This document shows positions 22,271 to 34,401 of a stretch of DNA of 64,000 bases, in pieces (the stretch's first letter is position 1; each line of letters begins with the position of its first letter). Both the position numbers and the translations under genes were made by a program. The stretch is taken from positions 124,001 to 188,000 of the forward strand of contig CAMRHE010000324.1 of NCBI GenBank assembly GCA_947044405.1, read 5' to 3'. The stretch comes from Leptodactylus fallax (Eukaryota > Chordata > Amphibia > Anura > Leptodactylidae). Under the pieces are notes generated by a model. The model saw only the letters and a list, made by a program, of their open reading frames with translations. It was not told the origin of the DNA and ran no database searches.

Positions 22271-23230
22271 CAGAATAACTGTGAAACAGAAAACAATTCA
22301 ACACAATATCCCAGCATGATAACAAACACCTTGAAGTCTACAATTTACCCTCCCCCACTGGGTGATCACACACAGACACAAATTGGAAAGTTAGCATATA
22401 ACTTTCTGCTAACTTGTCACAATGCTATGATGTCTTTAGAAAGAATATGTAACTTATGATATACCTATCTGGATATGTCCAGCCAAGACAGATAAGGAAG
22501 GAGACATCTGTATACAAAATAAAATGTTTGAATCAGATTGTTTAAAGTTTTCAACATTAAATACAAATTGTCTTACTGTATAATGGCACTACTTGCTGAT
22601 CTATGTGTTGGGCAATAGACAAGTAAACCTTTCTACTACAAAAATAAATCATTTCATATTATTGTCAAAAAATCAATTCATATTATTGCCCATCTCTCTG
22701 CAAAATAGAGTCTGCTATCTAACAAAGTGAATTTCAGTGGCCACACTGCTCCTATTGTATGGAGACAATTGAGATATATGAATGGTTGTAGCTGACAAAT
22801 CCTTTCTTTATTTGTTGACTTTTTCACACTGTGTAGCTTTGATAATAAACAAGTTGTCGTTCAGAACTTTAACAGAGCCTAAAAAAATGCTTTTCTTTTC
22901 TTTTTTGAGGGTCATCTATTTATTTTATCTTAACATCTGAACAATGTGATGAAAATTGCTTGTCAGTCATATTGTTTCAATAAACAAATAAAATCCCAAC
23001 ATAAACTCATGAAAAAATAAAAAAACCTAAAAGTTATATCAATTCACTTTTAACTTGGCAATAGTATTTCATAGAAAATAAAACAAACAAAAAAAATAAT
23101 ATACTCAAGCTTTGTAAACAGCTCAAACTTTAGAAAACAATTTTGAGTTTTATCACGTAAAGAAATACTTTTAAGTTTGAAGTTCTCTGCACAACAAACA
23201 TTTTGCAATAAAAATTTGACCTTTTAAACT
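22271..23230. other. AT-rich DNA with a dispersed-repeat block
   Basis: No coding domain. About 22400-22510 resembles 51900-52010 (shared pieces include TTTAGAAA, AACTTRTGATA, TATGYCCAGCCAA and AAGGAAGGA), so an unnamed dispersed repeat is present. The remainder shows nothing I recognise. Confidence 0.45.
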
Positions 23231-23378
23231 ACACATGCTGGACCAGACAGTACAGCAGCAGTGGACACCGGAGCCCTGGGGATAGGTGAGTATGATATTT
23301 TTTTTTTTTTTTTTTTTATGTTTTGCTTTCCCTGGCCTACTCCATGAGTTCTGAAATTCCTGGACAAGCCCTTTAAAT
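23231..23378. mobile_element. Right-end fragment of a TTGTCC-family TTAA MITE
   Basis: Carries CAGTGGACACCGGAGC, GGGATAGGTGAGTATG and a long T-run, then CCTGGACAAGCCCTTTAA, matching the right halves of 16782-17146 and the element ending at 59083. Confidence 0.7.
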
Positions 23379-24440
23379 TAATTTCTTTCCTAAAAGTGGT
23401 TTAGTTAATTTGGTCTGTTTTTGTTTACCAAAAAAAACAAGTAAGTTATACACTACTCTAGCAGTAGTGGGCAGCATGGTGGCTCAGTGGTTAGTATAAA
23501 TAACCCGGTTATGGTCTCCCTATAACAGGGATGCTTGCTCGTCCCAGATACGCCCTTCCAAGGAGGACTACAACCTGATTGGCTGGTCCACAGCGGGCAT
23601 GACAGACATGATTCAGACACTGAATGGACAACCTTCCTGCCTCTCAAGGGATGGGTGGAGTTACTCCAGGCTACTAACAAACAACTGACTGCCTGCCGTT
23701 CACAGCCACATCAGTGCTGATACAGGCATGTTACTACACAGCAGGGACAACAGCTGGTGCCTGTGAATACTGTCTGCACAATCTAAATTAGAATTATTTA
23801 ATTCCCTGATGACGTGCAATAACTATTTGTGGCAAAAAGGGAAAAGAATTTTGGGGGGCTGAGTTTAGAAGTTTAGCCTACCTATCAGTGCAGCATGTTA
23901 GGACTGGTGAAAGCAGTTTTGGGATAGTGAGACTAATTTATCAGGTGTTCCTGGGATCATTTGAGATGTGCTTTAGCCAAACTAAGCTCACTATACTGGC
24001 ATACAAACCTCTTCACTATAGCTGTACAAAATCCACACACTAAGATAGGCTGACATGTATCTTTTTGTTTTTTTTTTTTCTGGGAAATATGATAGCCCTG
24101 TGATATTTTAATAATTTTATCTTTTAGTATGAGACACCACATTAAAAGTTAAATTTTTAGTCTTTCAATCTCAGAATATGTCTACTTTGGGATACCTTCC
24201 CAAAAATCAATAACTTGTAATATTAGTATTCTTAGAAAAGGTTTCCAGGCCCCTTTTGTCAAAAGTGCATTCACAATATAAACAAGTGGACAGAAACACT
24301 AAATACTAATAAGCTATATCTGAAGATGAGGTTTTTGGTCTATGCACTTTATTGTGTGTTTTTAAATGTTCAATGATCCTGGTATCGGTGAACATCACCA
24401 GGGCTCTGGGAAATTTACTTTCAACTTCAGTTTTTACTGC
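23379..24440. other. Unassigned DNA
   Basis: About 23465-23495 resembles the start of a widespread vertebrate repeat (GGCAGCATGGTGGCTCAGTGG), but the similarity stops after some 30 bases. The 60-75 codon frames at 23453-23720 on both strands have no domain. The rest is AT-rich and featureless to me. Confidence 0.4.
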
Positions 24441-24450
24441 AAGTTACCTG

Positions 24451-24515
24451 TGCTCTCAGTCTCCCGAGGAGCCCCCACTAATTACTTGTGGGGTGAAATG
24501 TGTAGGGAGGAGGAG
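24451..24515 (+). ncRNA. Decayed hammerhead ribozyme motif
   Basis: Core CCGAGGA at 24464-24470 (CUGANGA with U4 changed to C). Stem II is GCCCC(C)AC at 24471-24478 with GTGGGGT at 24488-24494, then GAAA at 24495-24498 and AUGUGU in place of ACGCGU, then A. Stem I pairs CUCU (24463-24460) with GGGA (24505-24508). The differences from the intact-core copy at 4152-4209 include C-to-T changes at CpG positions. Likely the remains of a PLE terminal repeat; no PLE coding sequence is next to it. Confidence 0.45.
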
Positions 24516-24771
24516 CAGATACCACACAGGCAATATATATGAGTTCTGTGGAGTAGTAACATTATATCAATTAGTAGGATCTTTGGATTTGTCTAGGTGC
24601 AGGGCTATTCAAAATAATTTAACTTTGACACCTAAACACATTTGAAGTAGGTATCTATGCACAAAGGATGAACTGTGCCTAGAGTTTAAGTGAAATAATT
24701 GTATTTTAATTATCTGATACATTCCACACTGTGCAGTGAATTTCTATATGTTCAATGAAGAGTGAGCTTGC

Positions 24772-25008
24772 TTATTCTTGTAAATTTTGGAGATGAAGTT
24801 CCATTACATGGTATATGTGGTTCTGTATGTTTAGTATGTTTTCCATAACATTACCTGCAGACAGAGAGTTACATAATATTGCTGTTCTTGTAGTAAAAAA
24901 TCCTATTCTATGTTTGTGCACGAACCCTCTTTTATCCATATATAGTAGATGTTTCCTTGTTTTTGTAACAGTCCTAGGTATACAGATGTAGCAAAGTAAA
25001 CATGACAC
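24772..25008 (-). pseudogene. Possible LINE C-terminal relic
   Basis: A 78-codon minus-strand frame contains RGFVHKHRIGFFTTRTAIL followed by CNSLSAGNVMEN, which loosely resembles the LWNSLP-type tail of CR1-like LINEs (compare RLWNSLPQEVV at 2835-3000). No RT motif nearby. This is pattern recognition only and could be chance. Confidence 0.3.
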
Positions 25009-25009
25009 T

Positions 25010-25602
25010 GGTAATGTAATATTGTCACAAAAAACAACAGCCGTTGAAATCTTTTGAAAAAGTTAAGCTAACACTCTGTGGCACAGTGTAGTTAATATTG
25101 TATTTGTAATGATAAACCTTGCTTCATCAATATTTAGATATCTTCATGTTTGCATGTATACAATTTATGTATGTACAGCTGGGTCTTACATACTTAAAAA
25201 ATATGAGAAGTAGTGTTTCAAAATACAGAATACCTTAACATTTCTTTATATGAAGACACATGCACAAAGAGTATATTGACACCAAAGCAATAAAGTGAGA
25301 TTTTTAAAACTAAAACATTTTAATCAAACCTGCATACATCATTGCCAATTACAAATACAAAGACCAAATCCCATCTCATTTTCAAAAGTGAGAGCTTAAC
25401 TTGTAAAGAGAAAAGTATTCTATTCTGAATAATTTGTTTTATTGTAAGATCACCTTGTATCTGAAAGACTCTATTTTAGTTTACATTTTTTTTGCCCTTC
25501 TTCTTCTGTTGTACATTTCTTTTTTATACACACTTCTCAACATTGAAATTGCAACACCAAGAAGAAAAATTCTTGGAATTTTGAAAATCCCAAGACTTAT
25601 AG
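25010..25602. other. Unassigned AT-rich DNA
   Basis: No domain or repeat end that I can name. About 25540-25570 (ATTGAAATTGCAACACCAAG) has the look of a transposon terminus, but no partner was found. Confidence 0.35.
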
Positions 25603-25610
25603 ACATGTTA

Positions 25611-26199
25611 GGCAGGGTTCACACTACTGTTGGATTCCGTTAAGAAGGTGTCCGTTAACAAAAAAAAAAGGAAACCTATCATAACAGACATTAACGGACA
25701 CTATGTGTCCGTTTTTTCAACTGATCCAATTAATGGATCAGTTAAAAAAAACAGACGCATTAGCATCAGTTAGTGTCCGTTTTTTAACACTGTCCTTTTT
25801 TTTTGTTTTGTTTCTTCTTTCTGAGCATGGGCAGAAACAAAACGGACATAAAATAACGGACAGTAACTGATGGCTATCAGTTACTGTCCATTATAAGTCC
25901 GTTACCCATAGACTTCAATGTTAAAAAAATAACAGACACTTGCTGTCCATCAAGAATCCATTTTTCCAAACGGACAAAAAAGTCCTGCATGTAGGATTTT
26001 TTGTCTGCGGAAAAAAAATGGACTTCTGACGGATTGGGTGTAAACGGACACTAACGGACACAATATAAAAACCCATTGAAATGAATGGAAATTTTAATGG
26101 ATTTCTGACAGTTCAGCTAGAGTCCGATGCCAAAATTCTGTAACGGACAATAGCTACGGACACTACTGGCAGTCACCAACGGTAGTGTGAACACCCCCT
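25611..26199. mobile_element. Non-autonomous hAT-like element, 589 bp
   Basis: Inverted ends GGCAGGGTTCACACTACTG and the complement of GGTAGTGTGAACACCCCCT. Flanks ACATGTTA (25603-25610) and TCATGATA (26200-26207) agree at 6 of 8 bases. The body is rich in TCCGTTA and TAACGGAC in both orientations, so it folds back on itself at several scales. No coding capacity. Confidence 0.7.
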
Positions 26200-26204
26200 T
26201 CATG

Positions 26205-26340
26205 ATATGCAAATGATGAAAAATAGAAACAAAATATTAAAAATATTCAGTATTGATAATAATCACCTCTCGCAGACATACATACACTTACACGCTTTTG
26301 CAATGGAGGAAGTGACAGGTAAGTGACCTAAAAGGAGGAG
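26205..26340 (-). other. 3' UTR of the minus-strand L1-like LINE
   Basis: Non-coding sequence beyond the ORF2 end. No clear poly(A) or target duplication was identified, so the true 3' border may differ by tens of bases. Confidence 0.4.
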
Positions 26341-29300
26341 CTATATTGTGGACCCCAAGTAAAAAGAGAGCCAAGGGGGCAGAAGGCATAATATTATATC
26401 GTATGTAGCCACTGAGTAAATTGAGGGTGGCGTTCCAGAATGAAGCAATGTGCGGGCAACTTCAAAAGATGTGTAGAAGTGAGAGACGATTTGGCTACAA
26501 CCTCTCCAACAATAGGAAGACGTTGGGTAGATTTTTGAGAGTCTCAGTGGGGTGTAATACCATCGTAAGAGAAGTTTGTGATATTGTTCCCAATGAGAGG
26601 CACAAGAAGTAGATTTGTGGGCCCAGTTCAATGCACTACTCCAGTCCAACACGCCAAAGCTTCTAGCGAAGTCAGACTCCCACTTCAAGAGAGGAGGTTA
26701 TTTAATAAAATGGTAGTCTTTGGCTACTAGGAGGTTAGTGGTTTGACGCCCCTAGATTTCGAGGCAATTGGGATTTGTAGGAAATCCCCTAAGAAGGCTG
26801 GGATAGAGGAGGTGATAGAAGGTTTAGATAACAGAAAGTCTCTAATTTGGATGTATCAGAATGCCTCCTGCGAAGAGAGTAGGAATTTTGACTGAAGTTG
26901 TGCAAAAGATAAAATGGAATGGTTCTCAAACAGGTCAGAGATTTGACGCATTCTGCTAGCGATCCATGTTGATAAAGAGATATTAGGAATGTGGAGCATC
27001 ACAGCCTGAATTGGAATAGCCAGGTTTACCCTGGGAAGAGAGGAGTTATGAGAGGAGCACCCCATATGCCAGGCCTCAAAAGAGACCTGAATCGATGGGG
27101 GAACCAAAGGTGAAGACAAAGCTGATTCAGGAGAGTAGAGCAAGAGAGCTCTCATGTCGGAAATGTGGGTAACTCTTGTGCTGGCCAGAGTTTATCATGG
27201 GAATCAGTTCACCAATATTCTAAATGATTGAGAGTAAAAGCTAAATGGCAATGGTAAAGGTTAGGAAGACCCATATCACCATGACATGGAAGCTTTTTCA
27301 TTGAAGAGAAAGAAATGCGTAGTTTCATCTGATGCCAAATGTGTTCATTTGTCCAATAATGTTCTAAGAAAATATAAAATGCGTGGGAGTATAAGCATTT
27401 TATAAAGGACTATTCTGCCTATCCAAGAGTGTTCAAACTTGGCCAATCTATTCAATTTGGTTTGAAGAGTAGAGATTAAAGGGGGAAAATTAGCTGTTAC
27501 TAGAGATTTTACCAAAGATGTTAAGTTAATACCCAAGTATGGGACAGAGTTAGAGTTCCATTGGAAGGGAAAATGACTGCTCAAATACTGCTAAATCTAA
27601 TACTGCTGGGAGGGATTCAAGGGGTCACATCAGTGTGAGAATCTCATCATCTGCAAATAGATTCAGTTTGTGAGAGTGTTGTCCATCATAGAGGCAATGA
27701 ATCCCTTGATTTGTTCTAATGCTTTCGGTCAGAGGTTTCATAACTATAAAAAAGATGAGGTTAGAGAGGGGGCAACCATAGCGATTCCCATTTGTTATCT
27801 GAAACAGCTCAGAAAAACCTTTGTTGACCAAGGCGGATGCCAAGAGGACTGTATAGAAGGCAGATATGGCCGAGAATATGGGCTCAGAGCAACCTATCTT
27901 CTGGAGGGCCTCAAAAGCATGCCACCAACAAACCCGATGGAACTCCTTCTCCGCATCCAGTGATAGGAGCAGAGAAGGCATTCGCTGGGACTCTGCAAAA
28001 GCGATCAGATTAATCAATCGTCTTGTGCCATCAGGGGCCTGGCGACCTTTGGTGAAACCTACCTGATCTGTGCCAATAATACTAGGGAGAATTGAAAGAA
28101 GTGTGTTAGCTAGCATTTTTGCATAGAGTTTTACATCGGTATTAAGAAGAGAGATGGGGCGAAAGTTACTTGGAGTGGTGAAATCTTTTCCTGGCTTAGG
28201 TAGTGTAATCATGGTTGCTCTAAGCATTTGGGGGGTGGGGAACTGACCTGAGGACATAGCTAAATTACACATGTTGACAAGATGGGAAAGCAGTTGGGGT
28301 TTAAATTAGCGTAGATACTCATTCGAATATCCGTCTGGACCTGGGGATTTGCCCAGCTTAAAAGAGGAGATAGTTTTCTCGATTTCTGAGGCCGTAAATG
28401 GTATGTTTAGAACTATCAATTGATCATGAGAAAGGGTAGGAAGGTGAATAGAGTATAGGAATTCTGTAATACGTTCTGTGGAGGGTTGGGGAGTGTTAAG
28501 ATCTGTGTTCAAGTTATAGAGTTTTTGGTAGTAATGGCTGAATTCATCAGCAATTGCCTGAGGAGATCACATTTTAGTGCCAAAGGGATAGGATATCAGA
28601 AACGGAAGTATCGATCTAGCCTGCAAGACCTTGACTCTATTGGCCATAAGTTTAATAGCCTTGTTGTAAGATTTATAGTATGACAAGCACATTTGTTTAG
28701 TTTGGTGTTCAAAGTTTAGAGTTAGGAGGCATCTAAGGTCATTTCTGGCATCTCGGAGAGCTTTGTGAAGCACAAGCGTAAGGTTGCATTTATGTTGTTG
28801 TTCTAGAGATGCTATTTTGTCCTTAGCCAATTGTATAGAGCAAAGTTTTTGTTTTTTAAGTCTAGCAGCATTTTGTATGAGAAGGCCAGGCATGTATGCC
28901 TTGTGAGAATTCCATAGGGATAATCCATCTTTAGCTGGGAGGGCATTAATGGAGAAAAATTCCTTAATGCTAGAGAAAACAGATTCCTAAACCATACGCA
29001 GAGACATGACATAAACATTGTTACGCCAACAGTATGTGTTGTGGGGGTAAGAAGGAGTTTGTATAGTCATGGTAATAGGGGCATGGTCGGACCATGTTAT
29101 ACTTCCTATGAAGCACTGGAAAATGTCAGGGAGGAGCCATTTATCAGTCAAAAACATGGCAATCCGTGTATAAGTTTGGTGACTGGCGGAGTAAAATGTA
29201 AAATCTTTTTTGAAGCGTGTAAGCATCTCCAGACATTGTGAAGATCTTCCTGGACAAGCCAGGTGTCTAATTGCAGGGGAGGTCTATTACCTTTATAAGT

Positions 29301-29731
29301 GGTATTGACGGAGATGTTAAAATCTCCACAGATAAAACATTTACCTTGGATCTTGCCTCTAAGCTTTTTACACAAAGTATTCAAAAAAGCAAACTGGGAA
29401 GAGTTTGGGTAATAGACATTAACTATAGTAAAAGTGAGATTATTAAAGGAGCAGATCAAATCTCCCTTTGTGATCTATAATAGAGTCAATCAGTTGAAAT
29501 GTGACAGTTTCTGATAGCAATAATAACACCAGCTTTCTTCCGGTCAGCATTAGAGAAGAAAATCTGAGTGAAGGATTTATGTGAGAATTTAGGAGGAGAC
29601 TGTTTCTTAAAATGTGATTCTTGTATGCATAACACATCAGTGTTAGAGTTAGACGCCTCCGTCCATATTAGTGACCTTTTATAAGGACTGTTGAGGCCCT
29701 TAACATTCATAGATAGAAATTTAATGGCCAT
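26341..29731 (-). pseudogene. L1-like LINE copy 3, ORF2 (endonuclease and RT), dead
   Basis: Near full-length ORF2 in several frames. The start codon is at 29731, and MAIKFLSMNVKGLNSP opens the APE-type endonuclease; CIQESHF, FICGDFN and SDHAPI follow (29.6-29.1 kb), so the endonuclease motifs persist in pieces. The RT starts with KSPGPDGYSNEYL at about 28320, then FRPISLLNTDVKLYAKML, GTDQVGFTKGRQAPD, GNRYGCPLSNLIF and FADDEIL (27645-27625). The first catalytic aspartate is lost: AFDRV reads EFHRV. C-terminal parts run to 26341 with a broken Cys/His cluster. At least six frame breaks occur. Confidence 0.88.
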
Positions 29732-29936
29732 GGATATGCAAAGAGAGACGCTTCTGTGATGTGACCGACATACAAGAAAAAGGAGATGCACACAACGTCA
29801 ATGCAAAGATTACATACCAGTTAAAGTTGGTCCAATAGAAGAATAAGGGTGAAGTAACTGAGCCGTAAAACGGCAAATACAAAAATAATTCAGCAAAGAA
29901 TAAACAGAATAACAATATACTGAGCAGTAAAGGATA

Positions 29937-31052
29937 CTAACCAAACTTGGGGTCCAGTTTGCAAAGAGAAAAACATGAAAACATGTGCCAGATGGGTGTC
30001 AGCTTAGACGGGGAGTTGGTTTTGTGGGTTGGAGCCTGAGGGGGAGGGAGTCCAGTCCTCAGTGCTGGAGTAGTTTCGCCCCCTGATCCAAAGAAGAAAA
30101 AAACATGAGAAGTTCCATTCCGGAACACAATCACCTTCACCTGAAAGCCCCACTCATAAGGTATGGAATGACATCTTAGTGTTTCAGTTGTCGGGGCTAA
30201 TTTCTTTTTTGCTGTGATGGTTGCTTGGGATAGATCAGGGAACAATTTGATGTTCTGAAATGGAGCAGGAAAGGTGAGCAGTCTTCTGGAAGCCGCCATA
30301 AGTTGCTCTTTTACATGGTGAAAGTGAATTTCTGCAATGGCATCTTGAGGGACAGAGATTCTGGTAGTTTCTTTGGTTTGGGCACTGTCTAGAATTAGAT
30401 CTTGATCCAAACAGTGTGGCAAGACCATTTTGATGAGATTCTAAAGAAATTGAGGGAATTCAGAAGCTGAGACAGATTCAGGGATACCGCTGAATATTAT
30501 TCCTGCAGTTTCTATCTTCAATATCTGCCAATTTGATTTTAATAGCCTCCACTTCCTCTTCCAGGTCGTTATGGACATCAATCAGGGAGTTGTGCACACC
30601 AGAAAATTCGCCCATTTTAGTTTCAAAATGGTCTACACGTTCTCCAAAGGATTCAAGAGTAGAAGATACATTTGAGATAGCTTTGTTGATATCTTTTTGG
30701 ATAGTGCTGTGGAGAGGTAACATAATATCTTTAAGAAAAGACTCCGATACTGCTTGGTTGCCAGCAGGAAAGACGTTCAGGGTATCAGGAGTTTCATGGT
30801 TAGGCCCCTGAGAAAGGAGGAAAAATCAAATGTAGTGTCCTATTTCATGCGTTGTTTAGGTGGGCTCTGAGAGGGAGAGCTCAAGGGAGTTTGACAAATT
30901 CTCACCTCTTCAGCCTGGAGCTGGGGAAGTGTGCCATTGGAAGGTGGAGAAGAGCTCCTTTTCAGTGTCGACTCTGTCTGAGTCAGTGATGAAGATGAAA
31001 TAGAGTTGGTGGAGGAGCCATCAGTGTTTGAGTTGGTGTGGTTCTGCGGCAA
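29937..31052 (-). pseudogene. L1-like LINE copy 3, ORF1
   Basis: Upstream partner of the ORF2 above. Bases 31052-30840 encode a serine/proline-rich N-terminus, 30723-30478 a heptad-rich coiled coil ending in DIEDRNCRNNIQ, the usual entry to the RNA-binding domain, and 30428-29937 the C-terminal domain with FPDLSQATITAKKK and a YEWGFQVKV segment. Frame changes separate the three pieces. The spacing between ORF1 and ORF2 (about 200 bp) is normal for this group. Confidence 0.82.
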
Positions 31053-31059
31053 CTTTCAT

Positions 31060-31829
31060 TGCATAAAATGGCAGGAGATGTTAGGGGTCTGAATGGCAAA
31101 ATAGCACCCAAGGTAGTGCTCAGTGCACCTCATGTGCGCAAGACTCCAAATCTACAAAAGTGACATACATTAATGTATGTGGTTTATCACTGTAATGTGT
31201 TCTGTAACACAGTGGAGACAGCTGACTATGTTTAGGAGAGGAGGTAGTCTCCTTTTAAGGGTTGCCATATGCTTACTTTATGTTGCCATAATTTTTAACA
31301 TATTTTTTGTAACAAATTAAAAGGCTTGTAAGTTTAGTTGCAAATTTTCAAAAATTGTTCAAATTCTACTTTTGAGGACCAATTCAATTCTGCAGTGACT
31401 TTGGTCTATATAATAATAAAAAAACAGTTATGTGACCTAAATGACTCAAACTCCCTCCTTAGAAAAGAAGGACTACTTTTTGAATTTTAGGGTCTTTATT
31501 TTATTAGGCCTTTTCAGTCACCATGTTAGGTTTGTCAAGACATTGAAATGCAAAAACATAAGAAATACCCTCAAAGGTCCCAATTTGGAAACCACAGCCC
31601 TCAGGGAATTCATGTTTAAGTGTTATATTTATTTGGACTCCACTGGTGGAAGTTATAAATACTATGTCCTGAAAATAAAAATAAAAGATAAAATTACAAT
31701 TTTTTTTGCAATTGACCCACATTATCTCATTTTCACAAGGGCAAGAGAAAAAGCATCACACAATTTGTTATACAATTTTTCCTGAATACAGAATTACCCA
31801 ATATGTGGTTAGAAATTACTTCAGTGGCA
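31060..31829. other. Unassigned DNA, part resembling a palindromic frog repeat
   Basis: 31440-31800 has no transposase or RT domain, though it contains phrases such as TTACCCAATATGTGG that occur in fold-back repeats of the 20345-20760 type (from memory). Open frames of up to 114 codons lack motifs. Confidence 0.35.
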
Positions 31830-32635
31830 CACAGTGGTGTGTTGGCTTCGCAAGCCCTTTGAAGAAGCCTCCAAATTTGTTAGCAGGGATTTGCAGCATT
31901 CTGATCCCTCTATTGTATATCTTACAGGCAACCCTTACACTCATGCAACGACAGATGAAATGGAGAAACAGTTTCCACCTCTTAGTCAACATCATCACCC
32001 TGTATTGACAGAGGAGGATGAAGATCCAGGAAAGGGTCATTATGGTAAAGGAACTAGGACTCCTAGACTGGAAGAGGAGGAGGAAGTCTCTTCTTTGAAT
32101 GAAGGTGTGTCAGATACACCCAAGAGAGGAGACCTCTGGGTCCGTGCATACGCTCGCAAGTATGGCAGGCTGTTTGCTCCATATGCGTACCCAGGTGGCC
32201 TCTGCTTTCTCCCAGAAATATGACGAACCAGAAATTTTTCAGTTAGCATCGCCAACTGGAATCACAACAGGCAAATGACACCCATCAGTTGCACCAGCAG
32301 GTACAGTTGTACCTAGAGTACACTTATAATCCATCTGATAATTCTTACCCCATGAAATTCTTTGGAAATAGGTTAGAGGAGTAGAAGGAGCTGGTCCAGA
32401 TTGACATGGCAGCTTTATCTTGTCCGGCCTCAAGTGTTATGGCTAAGAGGGTGGTCAGTGGTGCCAGTGGCATTGTATCACCTAAAAGGACAAAAGTGTC
32501 CACAGTTAGCATGGAAAATATTACTTTGGTCAAAATAAATCAGTCATGGATCTGTGAGGATTTTCAAATACCCTTGACTGATATCGCTGAATATTGGTAT
32601 CACTGTCTCCCTTTATCAATATAATCTTTCATTTA
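31830..32635 (+). pseudogene. hAT transposase relic C with C-terminal dimerisation domain
   Basis: 31834-32223 encodes FEEASKFVS and an EEDEDPGK acidic run, matching relic B. A later frame, 32406-32624, encodes the hAT C-terminal dimerisation domain with SCPASSVMAKRVVSGASGIV, then PKRTKVS and a KINQSWICEDFQIP end. In functional hAT proteins this domain completes the catalytic fold (SVASERVFSAAG-like consensus). Frameshifts and the missing front half make it dead. The minisatellite that follows is linked to the same family at 53.9 and 63.5 kb. Confidence 0.78.
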
Positions 32636-32940
32636 CTAAACTGCTGCTGATGCTGCTACTCCTAAAAAGGCTGCTACTCCTAAAAAGCTACCATCACTGC
32701 CACTACTCAGGCAGACATCTCTTGCAGCCTGGTCCAACATTTTACGCCCTGCCACACTGCTGCATGTTTCCACAGATAACTCCACTGCCACCACATGTCC
32801 TGCAGCTTGGTCCATAAAATTATGCCCTGCTGTGCTGCCACATATGTTGCCACAGATGCTTGTGCCTACCATCACTGCCACCACTCAGGCAGACATGTCC
32901 TGAAGCCTTGTCCAACATATTACGCACTGCCACATATGTT
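32636..32940 (+). repeat. Minisatellite in the 3' region of hAT relic C
   Basis: Three to four imperfect copies of a unit of about 75-100 bp containing CCATCACTGCCAC, CAGGCAGACAT, GCAGCCTGGTCCA and TTACGCCCTGCCACA. The same unit appears in reverse orientation at 53861-54052 and 63509-63650, again next to a hAT C-terminus. Confidence 0.8.
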
Positions 32941-33254
32941 GCCATAGCTGCTTAATGCCTACCGACACTTATACCACACATTAACCTACAGTTTTCACCA
33001 AAAACACTACGCATAGAATATAAATCAGCAATCCCACAAAAGCAAACACATAACCTATATGGATATGCTGAACAAAAATAAACAAAAACAACTGGCATAA
33101 ATGTAAATATTTTATTCAGATAACAAATATAACATTAAAAACAATGTTACATAAAAACAATAATCATGGTAGAGGTCCCACCCAACCCAGAGGTATGGCT
33201 GCAATTAATTTCTGTATCAAAAATAGTACACACAATACAAGTAGCTATAAAGAC

Positions 33255-33303
<49 letters not shown>

Positions 33304-33493
33304 CATACTAATGCAATATACATATAATGTAACACAATCAATCACAGCAAGATAATATATAAGAGACTGCCAAACATACTCACCCACAAGAGTGAAGGTC
33401 TGCATATGCAGTCAGCATTAGAAATGCAACAGATATAGAAAATAATCACAAACATCCCACATAATACCCAAATGATAATCAACAGCAGTCACA
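32941..33493. other. AT-rich DNA with (TA)n, 3' side of the PLE
   Basis: A (TA)n tract lies at 33258-33299. The rest may belong to the terminal repeat of the PLE that ends about here, but no border or target duplication could be fixed. Confidence 0.45.
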
Positions 33494-33511
33494 TTACCAA
33501 AGGCAAGATGG

Positions 33512-33582
33512 GACCTTCACCACGAGCCCCAACACGTGTTTTGCCCCTTTTAGCTTCATCAGGGGGCTACAGGGTGAAGGTC
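33512..33582 (-). ncRNA. Hammerhead ribozyme of the PLE, core base G12 mutated
   Basis: Minus-strand fold: outer stem I of 10 bp (33512-33521 with 33573-33582), an internal loop, inner stem I GCCCC/GGGGC (33563-33567 with 33526-33530), and the core CUGAUGA (33556-33562). A short stem II follows, then AAA where GAA is required, stem III ACACGUGU (33532-33539), and U as the base before the scissile bond. The change at 33542 (plus-strand C to T in a CpG) replaces G12, the proposed general base, so this copy should be inactive. The long stem I makes the identification strong. Confidence 0.75.
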
Positions 33583-34401
33583 TCACATCCAAACCCAAAT
33601 AGTACCTAATACAGGTGTAAACAATATTGAAATCCCCCAGTGGTACCACTGAGGGCGTGGACTGCCGATCGCATCTTGTGACGCTGGCAAGCCACACCCA
33701 CATCCCATTAAGAAGAATAGAGAAATACCACAATACCAATGAAGTCTCATACATGTGCATACCCCAGCAATTCATCCAAACATAAAACCAGCAAACACAC
33801 AAGATTTTGCAATTTTGAAAATACTTTGAAAATACTGGAGCATGCACAATACAATACCCACTCATACAAAGATAGTAACACAATATACATAAATATCAGT
33901 AGAGCATGGTAAAAAAAACAACGTGCCCATATAAAGTGAAAAAAAAACTCAACACTAAATAATCTTCATAGGAAAATGCAAAACTAGCATAAACAATAGT
34001 GATACATATATTATATATTGAACAATAAAATGTGAATGTAGGATGTGAGTGCATAATTATGTTGAAAATAAAACATGGTGAAAGAAAAATTTTTTTCAAA
34101 AAATGTTGTGAAATAAAATAATATGATGGCGTGTAAATGAATGTAATGAGTGCATAAATGTGCTGAATGTGTAGCATAGTGATGAAAGATATGAGAAGGT
34201 GTGAACTAGAGGGATCTACAAAAAATCAACATATTATTATTATTATTATTAACATAAAAATAAAACATAGCTGGAAATGAGACCCACACAAAAATGAAAA
34301 ATTATTAAAAAAGCAAACACAAAAAAAAAAAAAAAAGAAAAAGAAACTATGGTGTCTACTCTTATGAGTGAGCCAGTCATCCCCCCAGAAAAACTGTAAA
34401 A

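Noticed and set aside
23461..23495. SINE or tRNA gene from GGCAGCATGGTGGCTCAGTGG
   Set aside because: Only about 30 bases match; no A and B boxes, no cloverleaf and no tail follow.
23810..23850. Hammerhead core from CCTGATGACG
   Set aside because: No GAAA element and no pairing for stems I or II.
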